Part shown: positions 43,683-53,795 of the stretch, one piece after another
Position numbering within the stretch: position 1 is the first letter of the stretch
Layout: the number at the start of each line of letters is the position of its first letter
DNA from: Lactifluus volemus
Lineage: Eukaryota > Basidiomycota > Agaricomycetes > Russulales > Russulaceae
Length of the DNA: 64,000 nt
Direction: 5' to 3'
Assembly (NCBI GenBank): GCA_022376515.1
Contig: WTXI01000088.1
Location: forward strand, 62,001-126,000
Made by a program: the position numbers and the translations under genes
The notes under the pieces: generated by a model
What the model saw: the letters and a program-made list of their open reading frames with translations, nothing else
Told to the model about the DNA's origin: nothing
Databases searched by the model: none

Positions 43683-44557
43683 TGTTATGGTTATGTGGGC
43701 CATCCAGCCCATTTGCTACTATTTTCCATCCATTTTTCAGCTTGTGTTATGACCTAGGATCCCTTTTCTTGGCCAGCCCCCTCTGTTTGACTTCTATGGG
43801 CTGTGCGTCGCTGTTTTGGGCGTGTATTTGACTCAGGGATCATGACTCAAATCTTGAGTCAGTGTTCTTGACTCAGACCTTGAGTCAGACGCACTGAGTC
43901 AGTTCTTGAGTCATCAGAACTGACTCAGGTCCTTAGTCAATGGTCTTGACTTCGCTACTTTACTGTGACCTTTGTAGGATAGTTGGCTGGCCCTCTGTAC
44001 GCATAAATAGGGCCCTATGGACGAGCTAAAGCCCCAGCTTCAGCTTCGTCGGAAATCACAGTTGTTGCTTGACACTCAATCTCCCTCTCTTTTTCTTGTG
44101 CATCCCCTCTTCGTACCTTTGGTTAAGGTACCTTCACGCCACAATCAGAACATTTGTTAGCCTGTTTACGCCCTTGTAAACAAGCTCACAGACGCCCTGA
44201 ACCTTGTACGAAATTGAGGGTGAAGGATTGTCTAATTCCTCCCCCTTCATTTCGCACAAACCTTAGTTCAACCTCCCACAAGTGTCCTTGGAAGGCAAGC
44301 ATCCCTTGCGCTCCAATTACACTCGCGCTCGCATTGCGGTTGAACTTACAGATCGTCCTTTGTCCATCTGCCACCGTCTATCCTCTTTGGGAATGGTAAC
44401 TCCAACCATCGCGTGCGCTGGCCCGTACTATCCACCTCACGTGATACAAACACCGAGAGTTCATACAGTCAAGTCTATCCTTCACAGGAACTTGCCTGCG
44501 CATTCTTGATTGATTATTGAAGCTCACTCCGAGCCACGGTCCCTGTGAACCGTGACA
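43683..44557 (+). mobile_element. Solo LTR (875 bp) in the LINE, TSD (G/A)TCCA, bZIP-site array
   Basis: It starts TGTTATGG and ends GTGACA. The flanks are ATCCA (43678-43682) and GTCCA (44558-44562), differing at one CpG. Removing it restores the LINE endonuclease frame. A second copy of the family is at 50689-51637. The promoter half has the TGACTCA array (43829-43927) and a TATA-like CATAAATA at 44002. Confidence 0.88.
43829..43927 (+). promoter_or_regulatory. Array of eight TGACTCA/TGAGTCA bZIP sites in the LTR
   Basis: Heptamers start at 43829, 43843, 43855, 43869, 43881, 43895, 43907 and 43921: spacing alternates strictly 14, 12, 14, 12, 14, 12, 14. TGACTCA is the Gcn4/AP-1-type bZIP consensus. 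The array lies about 75-170 bp upstream of the TATA-like box at 44002. Confidence 0.75.
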
Positions 44558-45179
44558 GTCCAAATAAGGTCGATGGTGGTGTCCCGTTGTCGGCCCTCAC
44601 CTTTCTGTGTTGGAGCACCTGGGGGATTGGCGAGGGACAGGTTTTAGCTGAAGGCCCATTCTTCCAGATCCCCTGTCCAGGGGGATGGATGGATGCCCAG
44701 TGGGGACCAAGTGTGGGAGTGTGTGTTGAAGTCCCCACCTACGATGGTCGGGGTGAGTGGGTCAATGTCCAGATTTATAATGTTTCCAAGGGAGGGGCGG
44801 TGGTCAGAATCGTGGTAGACATTGATAATGCTGAAGGAGCTGGTGCCCAAGTGTACATCGAGGGTGAGGAGGTGATGGTTCGAAGCGCAGTCTAGTCGGT
44901 TGGTGATATTGAAATGGGATGAGGAGATGTGGCAGTACACCATGACCTTGCACCTCTCACCTGGTTTAGTTCTAGGGTAAATGCAGTCCCACATTGGGTT
45001 TGCGGCCCCACCCAGGATGTCAACCCCTCCAGGGTCTACGTCCAAGTGTGCCATGCCAATTTTCCTGTGCCACGGCTCCTGAACTAGTATGATGTCTGCT
45101 TGTGTGTTTGAATTGAGAAGGGAGTGCATTGCTGCATTGCGGCGGCACATGTTAACAAACATTAGGGAGACATTAGCCA

Positions 45180-45754
45180 TTAAGGAAGGGGGTTGGGTAG
45201 GAGGGTAGAGGGCATGGCTGCGTTTTGGGCCAGCACTTTGAAAGCCTCCCGCGCTGGGCAGTGCAGGTCTCTCGCAGAGTGTCCATCCTGTTTGCAGTTG
45301 AGGCAGATAATTGGGCAGTCGCACACACCTTCTGAGATATGTTCCCAGGTGTGCCTGCATTTCGTGGGGTGGTCTGCAACATGGTGGCTGCCTCCACATA
45401 TGTGGCAGCAGAGGGCGTCTTTGGGGAGCCCACAACGTGACCCTTGGTGGCCGAATTTGTGGCAGCGGGGGCATTGAAGTAGGGGGGGCCTAGCTAGCCA
45501 CTTCTTGAAGGTGATCTCCTTACCAAACATGGCTAGGTGAGCCTTGGCCATGTGGCGAGTGTAGGCGCCATCCGGGTCCAAAAAGGCGAAGAAGAGGCTT
45601 GAATGAGGGCCCTGGATGAACTGATGTGGCCTGAGCCAGCGTGGCTGGAATATGAAAAGCACATCAGCGCAGATCGGGTTTCGTTTGATTTCACTCAGCA
45701 GCTGGGCCTCAGAGTATATCTTGTCAGACCCTGGGGCTTGAGTGGGGACGCCAT
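45180..45754 (-). pseudogene. LINE ORF1 fragment with three zinc knuckles
   Basis: Gag-like RNA-binding protein. Visible: CPRCHKFGHQGSRC (C-x2-C-x4-H-x4-C), a second C-x2-C...H...C (CHICGGSHHVADH) and CLNCKQDGHSARDLHC. The N-terminus is cut by truncation of the insertion at 45754. The stop TAA (45182-45180) overlaps the ORF2 ATG as TAATG. Confidence 0.82.
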
Positions 45755-46338
45755 CAGATCACCTACTTATTTCCTCATGATACAGCCTCACACAGCACCG
45801 TACAGCTGCAAGTAACAGCCACATGCACAGGATGACTCACTGATTCCTGAAACATGTTTCAAACCCTGAAAGCTATATAAAGGTCACAGCTCCTACAGCT
45901 GTACACATAGCCTCATTCTCTTATATATAAACCCTGTACCTTCTGCCCTAGAGACCTTAAGTCTCAGTTTTGTTTTGCAATCTAAGTCTTCTATCTATTA
46001 GAACCTTGTTTGCCTAGAAGCATCAGACCTGAGAAAACCCTCTTGACATCATGCTCTTTGACTTCTTGACACTTTGGTCTCACCCTTGAGCCCAAAGCCC
46101 TTGACCTCTAAAAACACTCTTGACTTAGTCATTTACTAAGTCTCATCTTTATCAAACCTTTGATCTTGACTTGCACATCTTGCAGGTCTCACTCTTTGAC
46201 TTCATGAATGAACGTACACTGTGTACAAAGGTCCCACTTGGAACCTTAACAGCTTCGTGTCGTTGCCCATGTCGATGTTGTAGTATTAGATGAATAGCAA
46301 AGATGATTTAGAGTAAAGCAGCGTCAGGGACCATAACC

Positions 46339-46927
46339 TGAAATCAGTTATGGGTTGAAGGGACAATTATACACAAGGGGGAAGTGGGGCGAATGCAGGC
46401 GTGTTTACACAAGGAAACGGTGGGTCAACTCATTACATTTTACTAGAGCACTTTGGCTCGTATTTAATACAAGTATACTATTTGATTTTCATGTTATTTC
46501 AAAGAAAAGGAAGTGGAGAAAAAATATCACAAGCTTGGAAAGAACAAAACATGAAAAGCACTTGAGAAATCAAGTGAAGACTACTACATCATAATAAAAC
46601 AGGGTAATGCTCTGTTGAGGGCAATGCATGCAGCTGCGCTCATTTTGAAGGTAAAATAACAACAAAGCAGGGAGAATAGAAACTACCAGACAAGGTGATG
46701 ACGAACACCTGTGCTTGTTTTGTATCATACAAAAGGACCTCAAAATGTTTAAGAAGACATTAGTGGTTTGCATAAATATCAAACTGAGATGCACCCCAAT
46801 TGACTTTTCACATGATTGATGCACTATTCTTGTGGCTTGTGTCACTGTGTTCGTGTCACAGTTGATTGATGGGGTCAGTTGTGCAGTCATAATTGAGATT
46901 GTGACCGCCATAATCGATATTACAACA
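46339..46927 (-). repeat. 5' LTR of copia element 1
   Basis: 589 bp; it ends (minus strand) at 46339 and is followed by GGTTATGGTCCCTG, the likely primer-binding region. The gag ATG is at 46270-46268. Confidence 0.88.
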
Positions 46928-46932
46928 TTTCT

Positions 46933-47143
46933 CTACCTCCACCTTCTAATGTGCTTTCTTCTCACATGAAATTAGCATTAATAAGTACTTTCAGGATTTT
47001 CTGATGTTTTTATTCTGTTACTACATCCAGTATCAAACCTGAGCTCACTACCTTACTCTTTATCTTTACATATTTTGCCTTTCTATTTCCACCATCAGCT
47101 GTCCTTTTACATTCTTGCCCTCCTCTGTCTTAGCATCACTACT
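46933..47143. other. Short spacer between copia elements
   Basis: No gene or repeat structure seen. Confidence 0.5.
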
Positions 47144-47148
47144 ACCTC

Positions 47149-47445
47149 TGTTGGGAACACAGCCTCGCAAGGCGCAAGTCAAGCAATGCTTCGTGGTCAC
47201 ATGTCACATGATGCGTGACACTGATACCCACAGACTTTCTGCATTCAGTACCAAGTCAATTTCATTATCTCCTTATAGCTTAACTCCCTTTAAATTTGAC
47301 CTCAGTTGGTCATTCCTTATATAGTGTAGACACTGTGTTTACCTACCTCAGTCTTTTCTTTCATAGACTGAGGTTAGTCTCTCCTTTACTTACTTAGTTC
47401 TCAGTTACTTACCATTCACTCTAGCCTTATTGTCTCACTCCAATA
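47149..47445 (+). repeat. 5' LTR of copia element 2
   Basis: 297 bp, ends CCAATA (CA-to-TA change compared with the 3' LTR). TATATAGTG lies near 47317. Confidence 0.9.
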
Positions 47446-47529
47446 GATTATGAGACCTGAGCTTTAAGAGCTCTCAAAGACACTGCATGGGCACAAAATT
47501 CCAAACAAGCTAAAACAAGTCCTCATGCA

Positions 47530-48990
47530 GAATGTCTACACCACACAGTACCAGTGCCTTCTCTGCAGGGGCCTTGACTTCTTCTCAGACTGCTCCAGGA
47601 CGACCCCCTCACTTGCTCAACCTCCCTTTTCTTGAAATGGATGGTAGCAATTATGCTTTCTGGAAGTGCCACATCGAGACTGTTTTCACATATCACAACC
47701 TCTGGTCAGTCACCAGCGGAACCCTCGCAAAGCCAGATCCATCAGCCGATCCAACAGGTTTTGCACACTGGAACACCAAAAATGAGAGTGCATGAATGCA
47801 TCTCATAATGGCCATAACAGACAAGCCGCTCAACTCGGTCCTTGACACAAAATCCACAAAGAATACCTGGAGTTGATTAGCAGAACGTTACAAGGGGAAG
47901 GGCAAGTAGAGGATAACCCACCTCATTGATGACATCTTCCACTGCCAGCTTCTCGATATGGAGCCCCTTGAGCCTCAAATAAATTCTTTAATCTGCTCCA
48001 CTTGCACCATCACCACCCTTGGACTCACGCTCGATGACCACATCATCACATATATGATCATCAGAGCCCTTCCACCTTCTCAATCTATCCTTAAAACCAT
48101 CCTCTCCACTTGTGACAATATTGATATCAAAAATACAAAGTCTTAAATAATCCGAGACAAGCAGCGCCGTGTCCATGAATTGGGCATGGCCGCCACCACT
48201 TTTTTCACCAAATCAATCAAGGCTGCTAAAAAGGGAAAAGGGAAGGGTAAAGGGAACCAGGAAGACAAGTCCAAAAAGTATTGCAACCACTGCAAAATTA
48301 AGGGGCATGATATGAGTGAATGTCAAAAGTTGAAGAGGGAGCAGGAGGCCAAGGCAACCATAATGTGAAACCAGCAACCATGACACCCACAGCAACAGCG
48401 AAAATTGCAAATGCTGATGAAATGACCTTAGATGAGACCATCCAAACCATCTATGTCTTCCAAGTGCAGTCAAATGCTACAAATCTGAAGTTAAACCAAA
48501 ACTCCTAGATAATGGACTCTGGTGCATCATGCACCATGTGCTCCAACAGAAACTGGTTTCAGCAGTTTTCTAGCCTTACCTGGAACATCCCTGTCATCCT
48601 GGGTGATAACAGTGCCATCCAAGGCATCAGCCCAAGAACGCATGCATGTTCAAATGTGCACCAGAAATGAGTGGAACAATGTCATCTTGCAGAACGTCCT
48701 GTACATCCCTGAGCTGCACGGAAATCTATTATCCATCTCTCACCTCACCAGCTGTGGTGCCAATGTCTGATTCGCTGGGCAAGGCTACCAAATATATGAC
48801 CCGAGTGGAAGCATTATCTACAAAGGTCAGCAGCATCAAAATCTCTACCTCATGAATATACAAACTGTCCCCCTTGCCACCACTCGAATCGTGATCATTG
48901 AATCATTTCCCGCTAAAGGCAATGACTTGTCCCCCATGCACAAATTCACCTTAACAGCATGGGCCTCATCCGCAAAAGCCAATCTGGCTA
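47530..48990 (+). pseudogene. Copia 2 gag and protease, broken
   Basis: ATG near 47532 (MSTPHSTSAFSAGA). Gag N-terminus has LPFLEMDGSNYAFWKCHIE. The next block (47958-48146) ends in TLDDHIITYMIIRALPPS. A Lys-rich stretch precedes a CCHC knuckle CNHCKIKGHDMSEC (48281-48322). Protease follows from about 48512 with MDSGASCTMCSNRNWF. Stops and phase changes separate the blocks. Integrase and RT of this element are not seen. Confidence 0.82.
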
Positions 48991-49163
48991 CATGGCACTG
49001 ATGCCTCTGGTGTCAAAAACGAAAGTGGAGATGGCGCAAACAAGTGCGCACATGGGAGTGAAACAAGCAAAGGGGGAGAAATCACACAGAGCAGAAAAAG
49101 AATTGCGACATGTCATGACATCCCCCAGTTTCATGTTCAGGTATATATGTAGTCTAGAGTGTC

Positions 49164-49797
49164 CAGTGTTGTATTCTAAGGGGTTATTAACCCCCAATTT
49201 TTTGGTTAGGGCTTAGAACTTAGAAACATGTCTTAATTAAGGCTTGTATCTAATGGGTTATTAATGTTTCAAGTAGAATGGCTGCTTCTTAGTCACCTAA
49301 CAAAGTTGTCACCTGATCCATCCAATTCTCCATCATATATTATAGCTGTGGTAGAGTGGGAATGTCCTTTGGGTGCCAAGGGTGAAAGGGACAACTGCAG
49401 AGCAAGGAGGGGCTTGAGAGATAACTGATGTCAAGGGCACCCCAAGGGTTACCCAAGTGATCTGACGACAGGCTGACATGTATAATAACTGCTCCCCATT
49501 GAGGGCATTGGGGGTAATTGTTGGGGGTAATTGCCCATGGCCAGCAATTGTGATAGTGCCTTCATTTCTCATTTCACAGGTGATCGAGAAATCACCCCAG
49601 CCTCAGAGGTGCAATTTTGACTCCATTGCTTGCTCTATTGCTAGGTTTTTTCAGCAGGTCTTTCATCATGTATTAGTACTTGTCTTTCTAAGACTTAATT
49701 AAGACTTAGTATCTTTGTTGGTGGATGCTAAGGGTTAGTCTTAGAATGTATTTAGCCCTTAATAATGTTTAACCCTTAGGTCTTAGCTACAACACTG
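49164..49797. mobile_element. hAT-like MITE (634 bp), TSD AGAGTGTC
   Basis: Terminal inverted repeats CAGTGTTGTA (49164) and TACAACACTG (ending 49797). A perfect 8-bp duplication AGAGTGTC lies at 49156-49163 and 49798-49805. Subterminal zones are AT-rich with TCTTAATTAAG on both sides. No coding capacity. Confidence 0.88.
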
Positions 49798-50055
49798 AGA
49801 GTGTCTACTATGATTTGAATAAGAATTAGTACCAAGATGGCCACTCAATTTTAGTGTGCATGAGGCAGGGCTCTGACATGTGGTCAGGTGGATCAACTAC
49901 ACTAAGGTAAAAGAGAGTTTGTTATGAAGGATGAATGGTATTGTAAATGGGCGGCTGTGGGTGCCCACCCCCAATGGGGAGCAGATATTATCCACACCGG
50001 CAGGCCCTCAGGGAGCTGCAGGCATTGGTGCATCCCATCTCAGGGTCCTTGCATG

Positions 50056-50688
50056 CTACATGCTGTTCTCAGCTGTCAGCCCTTCTCCCCTCCGATTTAA
50101 GATTTCCCAGCACTCCCCTGCGAGCACCATCAGGCCTTGAGTGATTCCGAGTCCAGCGATGTGACATGTGATCTTCCAGGCTGGGAGCACCTTCGTGAGT
50201 ATGTCCATGGTCATGTCATCTGTGGGGCAATAGGTGATTGAGATCTCCCCTGCACTGATAACTTGTCGAATATAGTGGTAGCAGATGTCGATGTGCTTGG
50301 TCCTGGCTTGGTAGTTGTCATCAGTAGCAAGTTTGAGAGCTGCCTGATTGTCACAGTAGATCATACAGTAATTGGATTTACGAGAGGAGTTAGCAACTCT
50401 CCTTTGAGGCGGCGAAGCCATGCTGCCTCTTTTATGGCATGGGTCGCCGCCACGTACTCTGCTTCTGCAGTTGATAAGGTTACGATTTCTTGTTTTCAGG
50501 ATCACCAGGAGATCGCCCCTCCATCAATAAGGAACACATATCCAGAGATCGTGTGGCAGTGTGGCTACGATGCGCTGTCCGCATCTGCGTACCCCAGGAG
50601 GTCATGCTGCTCACTGCTGTAAGTGAGTTCATGATGCCATGTGCCCAACAGGTAGTGCAGGACATGCTTTACCGTGTCCCAGTGCAGC
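50056..50688 (-). pseudogene. Antisense copia 3 fragment: RT end and RNase H
   Basis: It begins at the LTR boundary with LHWDTVKHVLHYLLGTWH (the usual HWxAxKRxLRYLxGT block), then DLLGYADADSASQPH and RNase H (MIYCDNQAALKLA, ARTKHIDICYHYIRQ, CPTDDMTMDILTKVLP). It is opposite in strand to copia 2 and of a different lineage. Frames are broken near 50500. Confidence 0.8.
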
Positions 50689-51637
50689 TGTCACAGTTCA
50701 CAGGGACCGTGGCTCAAAGTGAGCGTCATTTCTGGTTTGGCGATTTGCTGTGACGAGTCGAACGAGACTTGGCACACCAAATAGTCAATCTAAGAACACA
50801 CAGGCAAGTTCCTGTGAAGGATAGACTTGACTGTGTGAACTCTTGGTGTTCATATCGTGTGTGGTGGATGGCATGGGCCAGCACACGTGATGGTTGGAGT
50901 TACCATTCCTAAAGAGAATAGATGGTGGCAGATGGATAAGTGACGATATGTAGGTTCAACCACAACGTGAGCGCGAACGTATAAGGGGTAGGGAGGATCT
51001 CACTAGCCCTAGTACGTTAGTGCAAGGTTAAACTAAGGTTCGATACGAGCGGGGCGCGAAGAGTGGGAACTACTCTTTGCAACACACTCATGATAAGGTT
51101 CAGGCATCTGTGAGCTTGTTCCAAGGGTGATGGTCCAAGCGAACAGATGTCTGATGGTGGTGCGAAGGTACCTTAACCAAAGGTACAAAGAGGGGATGCA
51201 CAAAAAGAGAGGGAGATTGAGTGTCAAGCTACAACTGCTGTGATTCTAGATGAAGCTGAAGCTGGGGCTTTAGCTCATCTACAGGGCTCTATTTATGCAT
51301 ACAGAGGGCCAGCCAACTATCCTACAAAGGTCACAGTAAAGTAGCATAGTCAAGACTATTAACTAAGTACCTGAGTCAGTTCTGATGACTCAAGATTCAG
51401 TTCTGATGACTCAAGATCTGACTCAGTGTGTCTGACTCAAGATCTGAGTCAAGAACGCTGACTCAAGATTTGAGTCATGATTCCTGAGTCAAATACATGT
51501 CCAAAAAGACGACACACAGCTCCTAGAAGCCAAATAGAGGGGGCTGCACAAGGAAAGGGATCCTAGGTCATAACACAAGACAAAAAATAGACGAGACAGA
51601 GAAAGAAATGGGCCAGGTGGCCTGCATAACCATAACA
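50689..51637 (-). mobile_element. LTR (949 bp), second copy of the bZIP-array family
   Basis: On the minus strand it begins TGTTATGGTTATG and ends CTGTGACA, matching 43683-44557 along its length with a ~70-bp length difference near the 3' end. The flanks (GCAGC, CTACA) do not match, so the insertion site was rearranged or truncated after integration. Confidence 0.8.
51372..51491 (-). promoter_or_regulatory. Array of nine TGACTCA/TGAGTCA bZIP sites (second LTR copy)
   Basis: Heptamers start at 51372, 51386, 51407, 51419, 51433, 51445, 51459, 51471 and 51485. Except for one 21-bp gap the 14/12 alternation of the first copy is kept. Confidence 0.7.
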
Positions 51638-51672
51638 CTACATGGGCCTACGCCGTGTGGACTGAGGGAGCG

Positions 51673-51969
51673 TGTTGGGAGTGCAGCCTCGCAAGGTGCA
51701 AGTCAAGCGACACTTCGTGGTCACACGTCACATGACTCGTGACACCAATACCCACAGACTTTCCACGTTCAGTACCAAGTCAATTTCATTATCTCCTTAT
51801 AGCTTAACTCCCTTCAAATTTGACCTCAGTTGGTCATTCCTTATATAGTGTAGACACTGTGTTCACCTACCTCAGTCTTTTCTTTCATAGACCAAGGTTA
51901 GTCTCTCCTTTACTTACTTAGTTCTCAGTTACTTACCATTCACTCTAGCCTTATTGTCTTACTCCAACA
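51673..51969 (+). repeat. 3' LTR of copia element 2
   Basis: 297 bp, preceded by the purine-rich CTGAGGGAG (51662-51670), ends CCAACA. Confidence 0.9.
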
Positions 51970-52293
51970 ACCTCTGCATTGAAAAGACAAAGTTAAGAAT
52001 TTTAATGAAGTTGAAATTTGAATCAGGCTAATATAAGACAATCTGGGCAATTTGAGCTGAAGAGAAACAAAAATAATATAATAAGGGTTACTAGGCTTTA
52101 TTTCTTTTCATTTATCAAATTATCACTGTGTTACAATAATATAACTTTTAAAGACTTAATTTTGAGACGCAAGCAGAGGTTTGGGGGCACAGCCCCCAAC
52201 AAGCTGAAGTTCGGGCTGGAGATGAGAGGCACAAGCCAGGAACTGGTGAGTGACTTGAGCTGTAGGCTCAAACTTCAGCTTGTAGTAGATAAG

Positions 52294-53645
52294 CTACCCT
52301 TCAATACATATTTTTCTCATTTCTACTTTAACCTTTACATACTCTGCTATAATTGCTTTATCTAACTCTAACCAACTAGGGATTTTATGTATACTCTTAA
52401 TCCCAAGATCTATAACCTTTATGCTTTCAAGTTTAGGGTTTACTGTATCAGAGCATAAAGGAATAATTAAGGAACAGTCCTTGAAAGTAGCAGATAATAT
52501 GTATGCAAGCATGTGATAATGTAAGTTAGAAGTACAAAAGTCAAAATACTTTTGACAGTCCAAAGATAAAAACTTATCTACAAATAACTCCCAGTCCTCC
52601 ATAGTGGGCTCAGTAAATGAAGAGATAACATTCCTGCCATTATCTACACCAGATGATTCCATCATAGCAAGCTTAGCAAATCCTTCACAGTCCAGAGAGT
52701 CAAGACATTGTTGAAGCTTTGAGATGTGACTCAGAAGAGGGGTATGAAGGATATAAGGAAGTAATGAACTGATAAATTTTGATTTGATAGACATCAGGGA
52801 GGAATTAGCTGGCAATAAGAGACTTTCTTGTGACCATGCATCTAAGGCTTGCATCTGTACTCAAGTTCATCTTACTGCAGAGATTTGAAAGATGTAACAA
52901 CCTACATCACTGGGTAGAACTATGTTGCCATGATTGAAGATGCGCATATTGTTGATAGAACCATTTGATTGAATCCACGAGTCCCAAAGGCCCCCAAGGG
53001 CAGTTTCAAGACGACTTTTGGATTGCGAGAACAGATCTAAGGGGCAGTAATGTATTGCAGCATTCTTCCCTTCTGTCTGTTTCAAATGGGCATGCATACA
53101 AGTCCTACAAGTCCGAGTCTTGATCGGCATGGTTTCTGACGACAGGTGGATAGCATTCGGGAGGAAACCCCATTTCGGCTGTTGAGGATATTGTCATTCT
53201 ACTCCTCTGGATAATAGTTGCTATTTACCTTTATTTCCACCGCACACGACAGTCCACTCATGAGGTCCGGGGCTAGGAGCCCAGTATGATTCGAGCAATC
53301 GATGTTGCTGGTACTTCTCCTCTCCTGGGGGCGGGACGATTCATGATAGATGGTGAATGCCTCCACCCAACGTGATTCCAAAGGGACAGCCTGGAGATCC
53401 ACCAGGTAGGATGGGTGTAGAAGACGTGAAATTATTTTCTGTTGAAATTCTACGGCGAGCCGTGGCTGGTCATTGGAGACATGGAGGGGGGTCCCGACAC
53501 CTCGGCAAGGGGTTTTACTGAGACGCAATACCTTGCCAGTCAAGATGGGGTGACAAGGGCCTCGGTAAGAGAATACGATGGTCGCGCCACCTTCCGAGAT
53601 GTATTTCCATTCAGCTGGAGACGTTTCTGAGAGACAAACAGCCAT
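52294..53645 (-). CDS. IPK1: Inositol-pentakisphosphate 2-kinase
   Basis: Phosphorylates IP5 at the 2-position to make IP6 (phytate), acting in nuclear mRNA export and phosphate signalling. Three exons: 53645-53229, 53178-52906, 52854-52294 (417, 273, 561 nt; all in phase; 416 aa). Introns are 50 nt (GTAAAT..AACAG) and 51 nt (GTAGGT..ACAG). Family signatures in order: EWKYISEGGATIVFSY (glycine-rich loop), GKVLRLSK, VEIK joined to PKWGFLP across intron 1, CRTCMHAHLK, YCPLDLFS, ATFKDCSLII, and IPSWLELDKAIIAEY near the end. The start is ATG before AVCLSETSPAEW; an upstream in-frame extension has no ATG. It is divergent from the kinesin gene. The extreme C-terminus could be trimmed by another short intron. 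Confidence 0.9.
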
Positions 53646-53795
53646 TATTCGGCGTGAGTGTATGCGTGGCAATTTGCGTGGCCCAATCCAATTCGGACGG
53701 CGCCGCCTCGGTGTTTGTTGCCGCTTAATCAACAATTAATTTCCCGCGCGGCAACGAGTCTCTTCCTCAACCTGCGTTGTACTTTGGTAACACAA
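53646..53795. promoter_or_regulatory. Compact bidirectional promoter, IPK1 / kinesin
   Basis: Only 150 bp separate the two divergent ATGs. There is no clear TATA box; the segment is rich in CGCC and pyrimidines. Shared regulation is inference. Confidence 0.5.

Larger units (their letters stand above)
40557..45180 (-). pseudogene. LINE ORF2: AP-endonuclease, reverse transcriptase, RNase H (broken)
   Basis: ATG at 45180. Endonuclease about 45180-43320: MFVNMCRRNAAMHSLL, ADIILVQEPWH, VGGDFNTHSHTWSP, and after the LTR is subtracted TTIDLIWMNAVAIL and EGSDHAGIWV. RT 43313-41685: NKSAPGPSGHNYKLIKW, GTLLFDIQGFFDNVNH, DTPQGSPISPVLSIIYAS, and FLMYVDDGNIFA, which keeps the YVDD box. RNase H 41324-40944 (SHRDAAFQVLANA, SVTLYTADQH, IAVKWVPG), then FCTAIRLLTEHAFTGEYN with a CCHC-like end (CECGLVEIQTPSHIIFEC). 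Stops: TAA 44644, TAG 43320, TGA 42174 (C-stop-RAGL), TAG 41685. Confidence 0.88.
40227..45754 (-). mobile_element. LINE (Tad-like), 5'-truncated, 14-bp TSD, containing an LTR
   Basis: On the minus strand it ends in a poly-A tail (poly-T at 40225-40237). CAGATCACCTACTT flanks both sides (40213-40226 and 45755-45768). It contains the end of ORF1 (zinc knuckles), then ORF2 with endonuclease, reverse transcriptase and RNase H, and is interrupted by an LTR at 43683-44557. Confidence 0.92.
32716..46251 (+). mobile_element. Solo LTR in three pieces (32716-32793, 40181-40226, 45769-46251)
   Basis: It starts TGTTATGG and ends CCTTAACA. The flanks are GCTTTG (32710-32715) and GCTTCG (46252-46257), a 6-bp duplication with one CpG change. 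Pieced together it is about 607 bp, with TATA-like boxes in the last piece (TATATAAAG near 45893). It interrupts copia 1 gag after codon 7. It is itself split by the Ty3-like element and by the LINE. Confidence 0.78.
26197..46927 (-). mobile_element. Ty1/copia element 1, 20.7 kb including nested insertions, TSD TTTCT
   Basis: Two 589-bp LTRs (46339-46927 is 5', 26197-26785 is 3' on the minus strand) share TG...CA ends and are flanked by TTTCT at 26192-26196 and 46928-46932. The minus-strand order gag, protease, integrase, reverse transcriptase, RNase H is the Ty1/copia order. Its own sequence is interrupted by a hAT element (29037-30537) and by a solo LTR plus its contents (32716-46251). Each junction restores the frame when the insert and one TSD copy are removed. 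Confidence 0.9.
47149..51969 (+). mobile_element. Ty1/copia element 2, 297-bp LTRs, TSD ACCTC
   Basis: LTRs 47149-47445 and 51673-51969 (TGTTGGGA...CTCCAAYA) are each 297 bp. ACCTC flanks them (47144-47148, 51970-51974). Only gag and protease remain of its own coding sequence. The rest is replaced by a hAT MITE, an antisense copia fragment and another LTR. Confidence 0.92.

Noticed and set aside
47149..51637. Copia 2 gag-protease and the 50056-50688 RNase H as parts of one element
   Set aside because: They lie on opposite strands, and the RNase H fragment starts at an unrelated LTR; it is a separate nested fragment.
50684..51642. Target duplication around the LTR 50689-51637
   Set aside because: Flanking pentamers GCAGC and CTACA do not match even allowing CpG changes.
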